The position numbers were made by a program, and so were the translations under genes. This document shows, piece after piece, positions 33,959 to 42,778 of a stretch of DNA of 64,000 nucleotides. Source of the DNA: Polynucleobacter sp. AP-Elch-400A-B2 (GTDB lineage: Bacteria; Pseudomonadota; Gammaproteobacteria; Burkholderiales; Burkholderiaceae). The first letter of the stretch is position 1. Each line of letters begins with the position of its first letter. The stretch is from NCBI RefSeq assembly GCF_018688355.1, contig NZ_CP061317.1, positions 602,370 through 666,369 of the forward strand, read 5' to 3'. The notes below the pieces were generated by a model, which was not told where the DNA came from, ran no database searches, and saw only the letters and a list, made by a program, of their open reading frames with translations.

Positions 33959-34915
33959 TTAATCCAAAGTCTCTAAGTAACGCTGGGCGTCTAATGCAGC
34001 CATACAGCCTGTGCCTGCACTAGTAATGGCTTGACGGTAAATATGGTCCTGTACATCGCCCGATGCAAATACGCCAGGGATGTTGGTAGCAGTAGCGTTA
34101 CCTTCCAAACCAGAGTGTGTCTTGATGTAGCCATTATTCATATCGAGCTGACCAATAAATAGCTCGGTATTCGGTTTGTGGCCAATCGCAATAAAGGCGC
34201 CAGTTACTGCGATATCTTCTGTACTGCCATCGGCTTTCTTAATGCGTACACCAGTAACGCCTTTTTCATCACCCAAGACTTCATCAAGAGTTGAGTTCAA
34301 TTTGAGCTCAACTTTGCCTTCAGCTACTTTAGCCATGAGACGGTCATTGAGAATTGGCTCTGCACGGAATTTATCGCGCCGATGAATCACGGTAACCTTT
34401 TTAGCGATGCCAGTCAGATAGAGCGCTTCTTCAACGGCAGTGTTGCCGCCACCAACTACGCAGACATCTTGATTGCGATAAAAGAATCCATCACAGGTCG
34501 CGCATCCAGAAACACCGCGACCCATAAATGCTTCCTCACTCGGAAGGCCAAGGTATTGAGCAGAGGCGCCTGTGGAAATAATCAAGGCATCACAAGTGTA
34601 AGTTCCTGAGTCGCCAACCAAACGGATGGGTTTTTCAGTCAGGGCTGCAGTGTGAATATGATCAAAGATGATGTTGGTGTTAAATCGTTCGGCATGCTTT
34701 AAAAAACGATCCATGAGCTCTGGGCCTTGGACGCCATCTGGGTCAGCTGGCCAGTTTTCTACATCTGTAGTGGTCATTAATTGGCCGCCCTGCGCCAGGC
34801 CAGTAACGAGGGTGGGGCTCAAATTGGCTCGAGCTGCATACACTGCAGCTGTGTAGCCAGCAGGCCCTGAGCCGAGGATGAGAACTTTAGAGTGTTTTGG
34901 GGTATTTGTAGTCAT
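33959..34915 (-). CDS. trxB: Thioredoxin-disulfide reductase
   Basis: A 318-residue FAD flavoprotein that passes electrons from NADPH to thioredoxin. Seen in order: the FAD-binding GSGPAGYTAAVYAARANL, the redox pair in GCATCDGFFYRN, the NADPH-binding VVGGGNTAVEEALYL, and the C-terminal FAD motif GVFASGDVQDHIYRQ. The ATG at 34915 is preferred over the upstream TTG at 34921: a perfect TATAAT ends 6 nt before it and there is no Shine-Dalgarno sequence. It is divergent from ftsK, with 39 bp between start codons. Confidence 0.96.
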   Translation of the reverse strand: MTTNTPKHSKVLILGSGPAGYTAAVYAARANLSPTLVTGLAQGGQLMTTTDVENWPADPDGVQGPELMDRFLKHAERFNTNIIFDHIHTAALTEKPIRLVGDSGTYTCDALIISTGASAQYLGLPSEEAFMGRGVSGCATCDGFFYRNQDVCVVGGGNTAVEEALYLTGIAKKVTVIHRRDKFRAEPILNDRLMAKVAEGKVELKLNSTLDEVLGDEKGVTGVRIKKADGSTEDIAVTGAFIAIGHKPNTELFIGQLDMNNGYIKTHSGLEGNATATNIPGVFASGDVQDHIYRQAITSAGTGCMAALDAQRYLETLD

Positions 34916-34921
34916 ATTCAA

Positions 34922-34927
34922 ATTATA
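34922..34927 (-). promoter_or_regulatory. Consensus -10 element of trxB, leaderless spacing
   Basis: TATAAT on the minus strand, 6 nt (TTGAAT) before the ATG at 34915. A start site at the usual distance would fall on the A of ATG. No clear -35 was found; the region upstream is CCCCCGATTG. Confidence 0.55.
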
Positions 34928-34954
34928 GGATTGCTTGATTACAATCGGGGGAAC

Positions 34955-37267
34955 ATGGCTAGAACCGCATACCCGAAGTCCAAAACGCCTTTAGGCCTCC
35001 GGCCCCCTGAGAATCAAGGGCAGGGCAGGTTGCCCCGCCTCCTTTTAGAAGCCCGCTGGTTTATCTCTCTTGGCCTTTGTTTGGGTTTATTGGCTATTTT
35101 GGTGACTTATTCCAAGGCAGATCCAGCTTGGTCGCATGCCAGCTTTGAGGCTCCCAGGAACCTGGGCGGACGTTTTGGAGCCTATTTGGCTGACTTATTG
35201 CTCTACATCTTTGGTATTTCTGCATTTTGGTGGGTCATGCTCTTTGGCCGCCGAGTTCTGAGTGGTTGGCGTGAACTTTGGAGTATTCCCCTTCCATTAG
35301 ATCCAGAAGCTAAACCAGACTCCCTGGTAGTGCGTTGGTTGGGCTTTGGACTGACTTTATTGAGCAGCATGGGTCTCGAGTCCATTCGCCTTCATTCGCT
35401 GACCTGGGAGCTTCCTAGGCCTCCTGGCGGTATTTTGGGCGAGCTGATTGGCGATCCTTTACACATGACACTAGGTTTTACGGGCTCTACCCTGGTGTTG
35501 CTATTCACTCTGTGTGCCGGCCTGTCTTTATTCCTGCACTTTTCCTGGTTAGACGTTGCTGAAAAAGTAGGTCGCACCCTAGAGCTTGCTTACAACCATT
35601 TACGTGAGCGTCGCGATAGCGAAGAAGATCGCAAGTTAGGTGAAGCGGCTGCTGAAGAGCGCGAAGAGTTCGTTGAAGAGTTTCGTGGGCGAGTGGAAGT
35701 TGCAAAGCCGGTACAGATTGTTCGTGCCCCAGCAGAAATTCCGAAGAGCGCCCGCGTTGAGCGTGAAAAACAGCAGCCCCTGTTTGTGGATATTCCGGAT
35801 TCAGAATTGCCACCCCTAGCTCTATTGGATCCCGTCCCGGAAGTAAAAGAAACTATTTCAGCAGATGTATTGGAATTTACCTCTCGCCTAATTGAACGCA
35901 AGTTGGCCGACTTCAACGTCGAAGTGAAAGTCATTGCAGCCTACCCAGGCCCAGTGGTAACGCGTTACGAAATTGATCCCGCTGTTGGTGTAAAGGGTAG
36001 TCAGATTGTTAATCTCTCACGTGACCTAGCGCGCTCGCTAGGCGTGGTGAGTATGCGTGTAGTAGAAACCATTCCAGGCAAAACCTGCATGGCTTTGGAG
36101 TTACCAAATCCAACACGACAGTCGGTTTACCTCTCTGAGATTTTGAGTTCACAGGTTTATAACGACAGTCACTCTAACTTGACCCTTGCCTTGGGTAAGG
36201 ATATTTCAGGTAGTCCCGTCGTTGCTGACTTGGCGAAGATGCCGCATTGCTTGGTTGCTGGTACTACTGGTGCCGGTAAGTCCGTTGGTATCAACGCCAT
36301 GATTCTGTCCATTCTTTTTAAGGCGAAGCCTGATGAAGTGCGTCTGATCATGATTGATCCGAAGATGCTCGAGATGGCAATGTACGACAAGATTCCCCAT
36401 CTCTTATGTCCAGTAGTTACTGACATGAAGCAAGCGTATAACGCTCTCAATTGGGCTGTAAATGAGATGGAGCGTCGCTACAAACTGATGAGTAAGTTTG
36501 GCGTGCGTAACCTTGCTGGCTTCAATAAAAAAATCTTAGAGGCTGAAGAAAAAGGTGAGAAGCTTACCAATCCATTTAGCTTGACTCCTGATGATCCAGA
36601 GCCAATTTATAAAGCGCCAGTGATAGTCGTCGTGATTGATGAGTTGGCAGATTTGATGATGGTCTCCGGCAAGAAGATCGAAGAGTTAATTGCCCGTATT
36701 GCTCAAAAGGCACGTGCTGCAGGTATTCATTTGGTCTTGGCAACGCAACGTCCTAGTGTGGATGTGATTACCGGCCTGATCAAGGCTAACGTACCCACTC
36801 GTATTTCATTCCAGGTGAGTAGCAAGATCGATAGCCGTACGATTTTGGATCAACAAGGTGCTGAAGCGCTGCTGGGTATGGGCGACATGCTCTATATGGC
36901 GCCAGGTACTGGCTTACCGGTTCGAGTTCATGGCGCCTTTGTATCTGATGACGAGGTGCATCGCGTGGTCGAGTGGCTCAAAGAGAAGAGTGAAGCTAAC
37001 TACATTGATGGCGTTCTAGAAGGCGCTGACGAATCCACTATTGACGCCCTGACCGGCGAAGGTGGTGGCGAAGCCGATCCCTTGTATGACCAAGCAGTCG
37101 CTATTGTTTTAGAAAATAAGCGCCCATCGATCTCTTTAGTGCAGCGCCACTTACGCATTGGCTATAACCGCGCGGCCCGCTTACTTGAGGATATGGAGAA
37201 AGCCGGTTTGGTATCGAAGATGGGTAACGGTGGTAATCGCGAGATTTTGCATCGCGCCTCAGAGTAA
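34955..37267 (+). CDS. ftsK: DNA translocase FtsK
   Basis: A septum-localised DNA pump that clears and aligns chromosome termini for XerCD recombination. The ATG at 34955 has GGGGGA upstream (770 aa). The N-terminal membrane domain (about 30-200) has four hydrophobic segments. The linker is short (about 200-310) compared with E. coli FtsK and rich in E/R/V. The motor has Walker A GTTGAGKSVGINAM (Lys442), Walker B VVIDELADLMM and ATQRPSVDVITGLIKANVPTR. The C-terminal gamma winged helix (DPLYDQAVAIVLENKRPSIS to RAARLLEDMEKAGLVS) recognises KOPS sites. All parts are intact. Confidence 0.97.
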   Translation: MARTAYPKSKTPLGLRPPENQGQGRLPRLLLEARWFISLGLCLGLLAILVTYSKADPAWSHASFEAPRNLGGRFGAYLADLLLYIFGISAFWWVMLFGRRVLSGWRELWSIPLPLDPEAKPDSLVVRWLGFGLTLLSSMGLESIRLHSLTWELPRPPGGILGELIGDPLHMTLGFTGSTLVLLFTLCAGLSLFLHFSWLDVAEKVGRTLELAYNHLRERRDSEEDRKLGEAAAEEREEFVEEFRGRVEVAKPVQIVRAPAEIPKSARVEREKQQPLFVDIPDSELPPLALLDPVPEVKETISADVLEFTSRLIERKLADFNVEVKVIAAYPGPVVTRYEIDPAVGVKGSQIVNLSRDLARSLGVVSMRVVETIPGKTCMALELPNPTRQSVYLSEILSSQVYNDSHSNLTLALGKDISGSPVVADLAKMPHCLVAGTTGAGKSVGINAMILSILFKAKPDEVRLIMIDPKMLEMAMYDKIPHLLCPVVTDMKQAYNALNWAVNEMERRYKLMSKFGVRNLAGFNKKILEAEEKGEKLTNPFSLTPDDPEPIYKAPVIVVVIDELADLMMVSGKKIEELIARIAQKARAAGIHLVLATQRPSVDVITGLIKANVPTRISFQVSSKIDSRTILDQQGAEALLGMGDMLYMAPGTGLPVRVHGAFVSDDEVHRVVEWLKEKSEANYIDGVLEGADESTIDALTGEGGGEADPLYDQAVAIVLENKRPSISLVQRHLRIGYNRAARLLEDMEKAGLVSKMGNGGNREILHRASE

Positions 37268-37277
37268 GGCGAATATT

Positions 37278-37958
37278 TTGCAAAGATTCTTTTCTGCAGT
37301 ATTTCTTGGGATAGCTTTTCTGTGTTCAGGAGCGGCACTTTCGCAGGTTGAGAGTGGCGCAGAGCAGTTACGTCAATTTGTGCGCAACTCCAAAACTGCA
37401 GAAGGGGAGTTTGTGCAACAACAGTTGCGTGCACCCAAAGCAAATGAGCCGCAAGACAAAGGTTTGAAAGTGGTTCGCCAAACGCAAGGACGTTTTGTGT
37501 TTCAGCGCCCAGGCCGATTCATTTGGGATACCCAAAAGCCCTATGAGCAAAAATTGATTGCCGATGGCAAGCAACTTATCATGTGGGATAAGGATTTAAA
37601 TCAAGCCACCTTTAGGCCTGCAGGTCAGGCTTTAGCCACTACTCCTGCTGCAATTCTATTTGGGGAGACTTCCCTCGACCAACACTTTGATTTAGTTGAG
37701 AGCGAAGATCGTCTAGGCATGAAATGGGTTGCTCTAGTGCCCAAGAAAATCCCCAATACAAAAAATGGCAATGACTTGCCGTACACCAAGATCTCAGTCG
37801 GAATGACTAACGGCTTACCTAAAGCGCTAGAGCTCATTGATGGCCTAGGAAGTGTCGTCCTGGTCACATTAGATAAGATTCAGCTCAACGTGAGCCTGCC
37901 TGCTAATCGCTTTACCTTTGTGCCACCTGCTGGAGCAGAAGTCTTGCGCTTAAACTAG
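37278..37958 (+). CDS. lolA: Outer-membrane lipoprotein carrier protein
   Basis: LolA shuttles lipoproteins through the periplasm from LolCDE to LolB. The TTG at 37278, 10 bp after the ftsK stop, gives a signal peptide (ILQRFFSAVFLGIAFLCSG) directly followed by the mature start; the longer open frame overlaps ftsK and is not credible. The 226-residue protein shows family elements: AEGEFVQQQLR, GRFVFQRPGRFIWDTQKPYEQKLIADGKQL, WDKDLNQATFRP, TPAAILFG, and a C-terminal NRFTFVPPAGAEVL. ftsK-lolA is a common betaproteobacterial and gammaproteobacterial order. Confidence 0.94.
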   Translation: MQRFFSAVFLGIAFLCSGAALSQVESGAEQLRQFVRNSKTAEGEFVQQQLRAPKANEPQDKGLKVVRQTQGRFVFQRPGRFIWDTQKPYEQKLIADGKQLIMWDKDLNQATFRPAGQALATTPAAILFGETSLDQHFDLVESEDRLGMKWVALVPKKIPNTKNGNDLPYTKISVGMTNGLPKALELIDGLGSVVLVTLDKIQLNVSLPANRFTFVPPAGAEVLRLN

Positions 37959-37989
37959 CGTATATACATATTAACTAATAGAGCATCAC

Positions 37990-39300
37990 ATGATTGATCC
38001 GCAATTACTCCGTAAAGATATCGTAGCCGTTGCTGCCCGTTTAGCTACGCGCAAATTTCAACTCGATGTTGAGAAATTCAACACCTTAGAGTCCGAGCGT
38101 AAATCCTTGCAAACTCGTACTGAGGAATTGCAAGCTAAGCGTAACCAACTGGCTAAAGCCATTGGTATGAAAAAAGGTAAGAGCGAAGATGCTACTGCCG
38201 AGATGGCAGAAGCAACGCAGATTAACGTCGATATGGAATCAGGCGCAGCACGCTTAGCGATATTGCAGTTAGAGATTGCAGATTTCTTGATGGGTATTCC
38301 TAACTTGCCTGATGAATCAGTCCCAGTAGGCAAGGACGAGGCTGAGAATAAAGAAGTGAAGCGTTGGGGTACGATCCCCGAGTTTTCATTTCCCGTGAAA
38401 GATCATGTCGACTTGGGCGCGCCATTGGGTCTCGATTTTGAATCTGCTGCAAAGATTAGTGGCTCACGCTTTGCGGTTCTGAAGGGGCCTGCTGCCAGAC
38501 TACATCGTGCACTAGCGCAATTCATGATCGATCTGCATTCAACTCAACATGGATACGAAGAGCTTAACGTCCCCCTCATGGTGAATGCTGCATCTATGCG
38601 GGGCACTGGCCAGCTGCCAAAGTTTGAAGAAGACTTATTTAAGGTTCCTCGCCAGATGGGTGGCGAAGATGGGGCAGGCGAAGCAAGAGTTGAAAACTTT
38701 TACCTCATCCCTACCGCAGAAGTGCCCGTTACCAATTTAGTGCGTGACACGATTACTGCAGCTGAAGAGTTGCCACTGAAATTCGTTGCCCACACTCCAT
38801 GCTTTAGATCTGAAGCTGGAAGTTATGGCCGTGATGTGCGCGGCATGATTCGCCAGCACCAGTTTGAAAAAGTAGAACTTGTACAAATTGCTAAGCCAGA
38901 AGAGTCTATGCAGTTGCTTGAAGAATTAACTGCGCATGCAGAAAAAGTTTTGGAGCTGCTAGAGCTGCCTTATCGAAAAGTATTACTCTGCACCGGTGAT
39001 ATGGGCTTTGGAAGCACAAAGACCTATGACCTTGAGGTATGGATCCCATCACAAAATGCGTATCGTGAGATTAGCTCTTGCTCCAATATGGGTGATTTCC
39101 AAGCTAGACGTATGCAGGCAAGATATAAATCTGGGCAAGGTAAGCCAGAGCTAGTCCACACCTTAAATGGTTCTGGGCTTGCGGTTGGCAGAACTGGTGT
39201 TGCTCTTTTAGAGAACTGCCAGCAGGCCGATGGCAGCATCGCGATACCGAAAGCCTTGCGACCTTACTTGGGTGGTCTGGAAGTACTTAAGCCTCTTTAA
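37990..39300 (+). CDS. serS: Serine-tRNA ligase
   Basis: Charges tRNA-Ser (and tRNA-Sec) with serine. The 436-residue class II synthetase has an N-terminal coiled-coil arm (about residues 25-110, rich in K/E/Q) that grips the long variable arm of tRNA-Ser. The catalytic core shows motif 1 around RLHRALAQFMIDLHS, motif 2 FRSEAGSYGRDVRGMIRQHQF and motif 3 NGSGLAVGRTGVALLENCQ. ATG 37990, 31 bp after lolA. A tRNA-Ser(CGA) gene lies 56 bp downstream. Confidence 0.97.
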   Translation: MIDPQLLRKDIVAVAARLATRKFQLDVEKFNTLESERKSLQTRTEELQAKRNQLAKAIGMKKGKSEDATAEMAEATQINVDMESGAARLAILQLEIADFLMGIPNLPDESVPVGKDEAENKEVKRWGTIPEFSFPVKDHVDLGAPLGLDFESAAKISGSRFAVLKGPAARLHRALAQFMIDLHSTQHGYEELNVPLMVNAASMRGTGQLPKFEEDLFKVPRQMGGEDGAGEARVENFYLIPTAEVPVTNLVRDTITAAEELPLKFVAHTPCFRSEAGSYGRDVRGMIRQHQFEKVELVQIAKPEESMQLLEELTAHAEKVLELLELPYRKVLLCTGDMGFGSTKTYDLEVWIPSQNAYREISSCSNMGDFQARRMQARYKSGQGKPELVHTLNGSGLAVGRTGVALLENCQQADGSIAIPKALRPYLGGLEVLKPL

Positions 39301-39337
39301 CTTAAGGTGTAAGAAATTCAAAGAGCCTTCCGAAAGC

Positions 39338-39343
39338 TATAAT
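39338..39343 (+). promoter_or_regulatory. -10 element of tRNA-Ser
   Basis: TATAAT 13 bp before the mature tRNA 5' end, followed by a G/C-rich CGGTTC discriminator-like stretch. The -35 is weak (AATTCA at a 17-bp spacing). Confidence 0.55.
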
Positions 39344-39356
39344 CGTTGTTCGGTTC

Positions 39357-39447
<91 letters not shown>

Positions 39448-39486
39448 CCAGATTCTGTATTTGTTAACACAGAGAAGCTATTCATC

Positions 39487-39513
39487 AAGCCCCGCCATGA
39501 CGTGGGGCTTTTT
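39487..39513 (+). terminator. Intrinsic terminator of tRNA-Ser
   Basis: Stem AAGCCCC (39487-39493) and GGGGCTT (39504-39510) with a 10-nt loop, then a T tract. Confidence 0.85.
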
Positions 39514-39533
39514 ATTTCAAAGGAGTATTACGG

Positions 39534-41375
39534 TTGCAATCGAGTCAGCAAGTACTTCATGATGTTTTTGGCTTTGATCAATTTCGTGGTACTCAGGCGT
39601 CTATTGTTGAGCATGTAGTTGCTGGTGGTGATGCTTTAGTGCTCATGCCTACTGGCGCTGGCAAGTCGCTGTGCTATCAAATTCCCTCACTGGTTCGTCG
39701 AGGTGTAGGGGTAGTAGTTTCACCCTTAATCGCGCTGATGCAAGATCAAGTGGATGCCTTAACCCAGTTGGGTGTAAAGGCTTCGTTTCTCAACTCCAGT
39801 TTAGATGCTGGTACCTCTCAACAGGTAACTACTCAATTGCTGGCTGGAGATCTTGACTTGATCTATGTAGCACCAGAACGCTTAATGAATCCAGGCTTTC
39901 TGTCCATCTTGGATCGACTTCATGCAGGACCTGGGATTGCATTATTTGCAATTGATGAAGCGCACTGCGTTTCGCAATGGGGCCATGATTTTCGTCCTGA
40001 ATATCGCCAGTTAACTATTCTGCACGAGCGCTTTCCAAAGGTACCCCGTATCGCCTTAACAGCGACGGCAGATGCGCCAACCCGTGCAGAAATTGTTGAG
40101 CGTCTTTCACTTGAATCTGCCCAGCAGTTTGTCTCTAGCTTTGATCGCCCCAACATTAAGTATCGAGTTCTGCAAAAGCAGAGTGCCAAGCAACAGTTAG
40201 AGCATTTTTTAGACGCTGAGCATGCCGACGATTCTGGAATTATTTATTGCTTATCGCGTCGCAGTGTAGAAGAGACTGCGCAATGGTTGCAAGACCGCGG
40301 TTGGGATGCCATGCCTTATCACGCAGGTCTTAGCGTAGAAATACGTAGCGCTAATCAAAAACGCTTCTTGCGTGAAGAAGGCGTCATCATGGTCGCAACC
40401 GTAGCGTTTGGTATGGGTATTGATAAGCCTAATGTCCGCTTTGTAGCTCATCTAGATCTACCTAAAAGTATGGAAGGTTATTACCAAGAAACCGGACGGG
40501 CGGGGCGCGATGGCTTGCCAGCCAATGCCTGGATGGCCTACGGATTTGGTGATGTAGTGAGCTTGCGGCAAATGGTGGATTCTGGCGAAGCTTCTGAAGA
40601 TCGTAAGAGAGTAGAGCGTCAAAAACTCAATGCTTTACTGGGCTATTGTGAATCCACGACCTGCCGCCATCAAACGATCTTGCGCTACTTTGGAGAGGTG
40701 CATGCGGGTAGCTGTGGTCACTGTGATAACTGTCTAGAACCAGTAGCAACTTGGAATGCCACACAAGAGGTACAAAAAGCATTGTCATGTGTGTATCGCA
40801 CTGGCCAACGCTTTGGTGTGACCCATTTAATTGATGTGCTGTTGGGTAAAGTGACCCCTAGAGTAAAGCAATATTTTCATGAGCAAGTGAGTACATTTGG
40901 TATTGGTGCAGAACTTAATCGGGCTCAATGGAACAGTATCTATCGTCAATTGGTAGCTGGCGGTTATTTAGATGCAGACATTGAATTACATGGCGGCTTA
41001 AAGTTGGTCGATGACATTGCTCTGCCGGTGCTACGTGGAGAGCAAGAAGTTTGGTTGCGAAAAGATACAGGCTATTCCAAGAGTAAGGCTACGAAGTCTG
41101 GGGCAAGGAAGGGCACTACACATCCCTTCAGCAATATTGCAGATGAAAAACTGTGGGAAGCACTCAAGGCTCAGCGGACTGAATTAGCCCGCGAACAAGG
41201 AGTGCCGCCTTATGTGATTTTTCATGACAGCACCTTGCAGGAGATGGTGAAATCGACGCCAACTACCTTAGATCAATTCAGTCGCATTGGTGGAGTCGGG
41301 CAAGCTAAGCTAGAGCGTTATGGTGAGCACTTTATCAAGGCCATTTCGGAGCATCTTGAAGCTAATGAGACTTAA
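39534..41375 (+). CDS. recQ: ATP-dependent DNA helicase RecQ
   Basis: A 3'-5' helicase for recombination and fork repair. The 613-residue protein has motif 0 FGFDQFRGTQ, Walker A TGAGKS (Lys44), DEAH in AIDEAHCVSQWGHDFRPEY, motif VI YYQETGRAGRDG, the RQC zinc site (Cys residues in CESTTCRHQ and CGHCDNC), a winged-helix region, and a C-terminal HRDC domain (LWEALKAQRTELAREQGVPPYVIFHDSTL). The start is TTG 39534 after AAAGGAG. It is convergent with yggT. Confidence 0.97.
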   Translation: MQSSQQVLHDVFGFDQFRGTQASIVEHVVAGGDALVLMPTGAGKSLCYQIPSLVRRGVGVVVSPLIALMQDQVDALTQLGVKASFLNSSLDAGTSQQVTTQLLAGDLDLIYVAPERLMNPGFLSILDRLHAGPGIALFAIDEAHCVSQWGHDFRPEYRQLTILHERFPKVPRIALTATADAPTRAEIVERLSLESAQQFVSSFDRPNIKYRVLQKQSAKQQLEHFLDAEHADDSGIIYCLSRRSVEETAQWLQDRGWDAMPYHAGLSVEIRSANQKRFLREEGVIMVATVAFGMGIDKPNVRFVAHLDLPKSMEGYYQETGRAGRDGLPANAWMAYGFGDVVSLRQMVDSGEASEDRKRVERQKLNALLGYCESTTCRHQTILRYFGEVHAGSCGHCDNCLEPVATWNATQEVQKALSCVYRTGQRFGVTHLIDVLLGKVTPRVKQYFHEQVSTFGIGAELNRAQWNSIYRQLVAGGYLDADIELHGGLKLVDDIALPVLRGEQEVWLRKDTGYSKSKATKSGARKGTTHPFSNIADEKLWEALKAQRTELAREQGVPPYVIFHDSTLQEMVKSTPTTLDQFSRIGGVGQAKLERYGEHFIKAISEHLEANET

Positions 41376-41379
41376 TGAG

Positions 41380-41925
41380 CTACCTCAGATTGCTCACTAC
41401 AATCTGCAAAACTTGCAGGATAAGCAGCAGCAGAAGAGGTGATAAATCTAGGACTCCAAAGTTGGGCATTGCTTTTCTGATTGGCATCAGTAGAGGGTCA
41501 ACCAGTAGCGAGACCAAATACTGTATCTGGGAGCCAGCACTAACCCAAGAGAGAATGACGCTTGCAAAAACCAAGCCAACTAATCCCGAAAGTATCAGAT
41601 CCACTAAATCGATTAAGGCCAATAGGAGCCACGAGATGTTGGTTAGATCAGCTCCTGATAGTAATAAAAGGATTGCAATCTTTCCTGCAACCAGTAGGTA
41701 GGCGGCTAAAAAGCTAGCGACATCAAGGCGACCAAGGCTTGGGACTATCTTGCGAAGTGGGATCACGATCCAATTACTCAGTGGAAGCACATATGCGCCG
41801 ATGGTTCTGCTTTGGCCTGACCCGAGATTAAAGGCGAGCCACTGGAGATAGCACCTCAGGAGACATGCTCCCGCGACAATGCTCACGAGGACTTGGAGGA
41901 GAAGGTTAGCGATTTGTATCAACAT
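41380..41925 (-). CDS. YggT family membrane protein
   Basis: A 181-residue inner-membrane protein with two tandem YggT repeats, each with paired hydrophobic segments and the motif class seen at PLSNWIVIPLRKIVPSLGRLD and LLVDPLLMPIRKAMPNFGVLDLSPL. YggT proteins have been linked to osmotic tolerance, thylakoid or septum organisation, and are often near division genes; molecular function is unclear. No Shine-Dalgarno sequence; TACAAT ends 6 nt before the ATG. It overlaps nothing but lies 4 bp from recQ. Confidence 0.88.
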   Translation of the reverse strand: MLIQIANLLLQVLVSIVAGACLLRCYLQWLAFNLGSGQSRTIGAYVLPLSNWIVIPLRKIVPSLGRLDVASFLAAYLLVAGKIAILLLLSGADLTNISWLLLALIDLVDLILSGLVGLVFASVILSWVSAGSQIQYLVSLLVDPLLMPIRKAMPNFGVLDLSPLLLLLILQVLQIVVSNLR

Positions 41926-41931
41926 AGATCT

Positions 41932-41937
41932 ATTGTA
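41932..41937 (-). promoter_or_regulatory. -10 element of yggT, leaderless spacing
   Basis: TACAAT on the minus strand followed by AGATCT and the ATG at 41925, a 6-nt gap with no ribosome-binding site. Confidence 0.45.
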
Positions 41938-41985
41938 GGGGGTTTAAAGCGAGACTTCATTTAGATATCACACTTTCGTGTTCTA

Positions 41986-42645
41986 ATGCCCAGCAATATG
42001 ATTACTGTCGTTATCGCCTCTTATAAGTACGGCCACCTTGCAGCACACTGCATAGAGTCCGTGCTATCTCAAACACAAGCCCCCGCCAGAATTCTATTTG
42101 TCGATGATGGGGCGCATGATTGCGGCCACTTACCAAGCTTATATCCCGATATTGAATATATTCTCAGACCACAGAATTTAGGTACTGTGGATAATTTCCA
42201 TGATTTACTCATGAGGGTCAATACGGAATACGTTCTGTTCATTGGCGCTGACAATTGGCTCAGATCCGATGCAATTGAGCTGCTATCTGATGCTCATGCA
42301 GATATCGTTACTTATGACATCGTTGTTACAGGCGAATTAAAAGAAGAGATTCATGATCGTGTTCCTGGCGAGACTAGGTCTCACCAAGGAGATCTCTACT
42401 GGGATCGCGAAGGAAAGCACCATGGTTCGATGATGTACCGAACCTCACTGGGTCAACAAGTAGGCTACAAGGAAAGATATGCCGATGGCATTCATCCGCA
42501 AGAGGACTGGAATCTTTGGGACAAAATGCGCGAGCAGGGCGCCACTGTAGCCAGCCTGAATGAAGGCCTTTTATACTACAGAAGACATCGTGAAAATTTT
42601 CTAAAGTATGACCATCTCGTTGACGATCTTGAGGAAGAGGCTTAA
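41986..42645 (+). CDS. Glycosyltransferase family 2 protein
   Basis: A 219-residue GT-A fold enzyme. The N-terminal nucleotide-binding start is ITVVIASYKYGHLAAHCIESVLSQT, with FVDDGAH (first acidic motif), QNLGTVDNFHDLL and the metal-binding-type IGADNWL in place of a classic DXD. The C-terminal part has GSMMYRTSLG, HPQEDWNLWDKM (possible catalytic Asp) and YRRHREN. No membrane segment. It stands alone, not in a polysaccharide cluster, so the acceptor is unknown; a surface-glycan or lipid-modifying role is only a guess. Start ATG 41986 or the Met five codons later. Confidence 0.85.
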   Translation: MPSNMITVVIASYKYGHLAAHCIESVLSQTQAPARILFVDDGAHDCGHLPSLYPDIEYILRPQNLGTVDNFHDLLMRVNTEYVLFIGADNWLRSDAIELLSDAHADIVTYDIVVTGELKEEIHDRVPGETRSHQGDLYWDREGKHHGSMMYRTSLGQQVGYKERYADGIHPQEDWNLWDKMREQGATVASLNEGLLYYRRHRENFLKYDHLVDDLEEEA

Positions 42646-42778
42646 GCGTCTAAGTTAGTGTTACTCTCATGCCGTCATTATTGGTACGGCGACATTGCGG
42701 CAAGCAGCAGCTACTGAATCGCTTTGGGTTATTTTCTTACCGCATATTTAAGGGTAAAGCGACGGCGCTGACTTATTA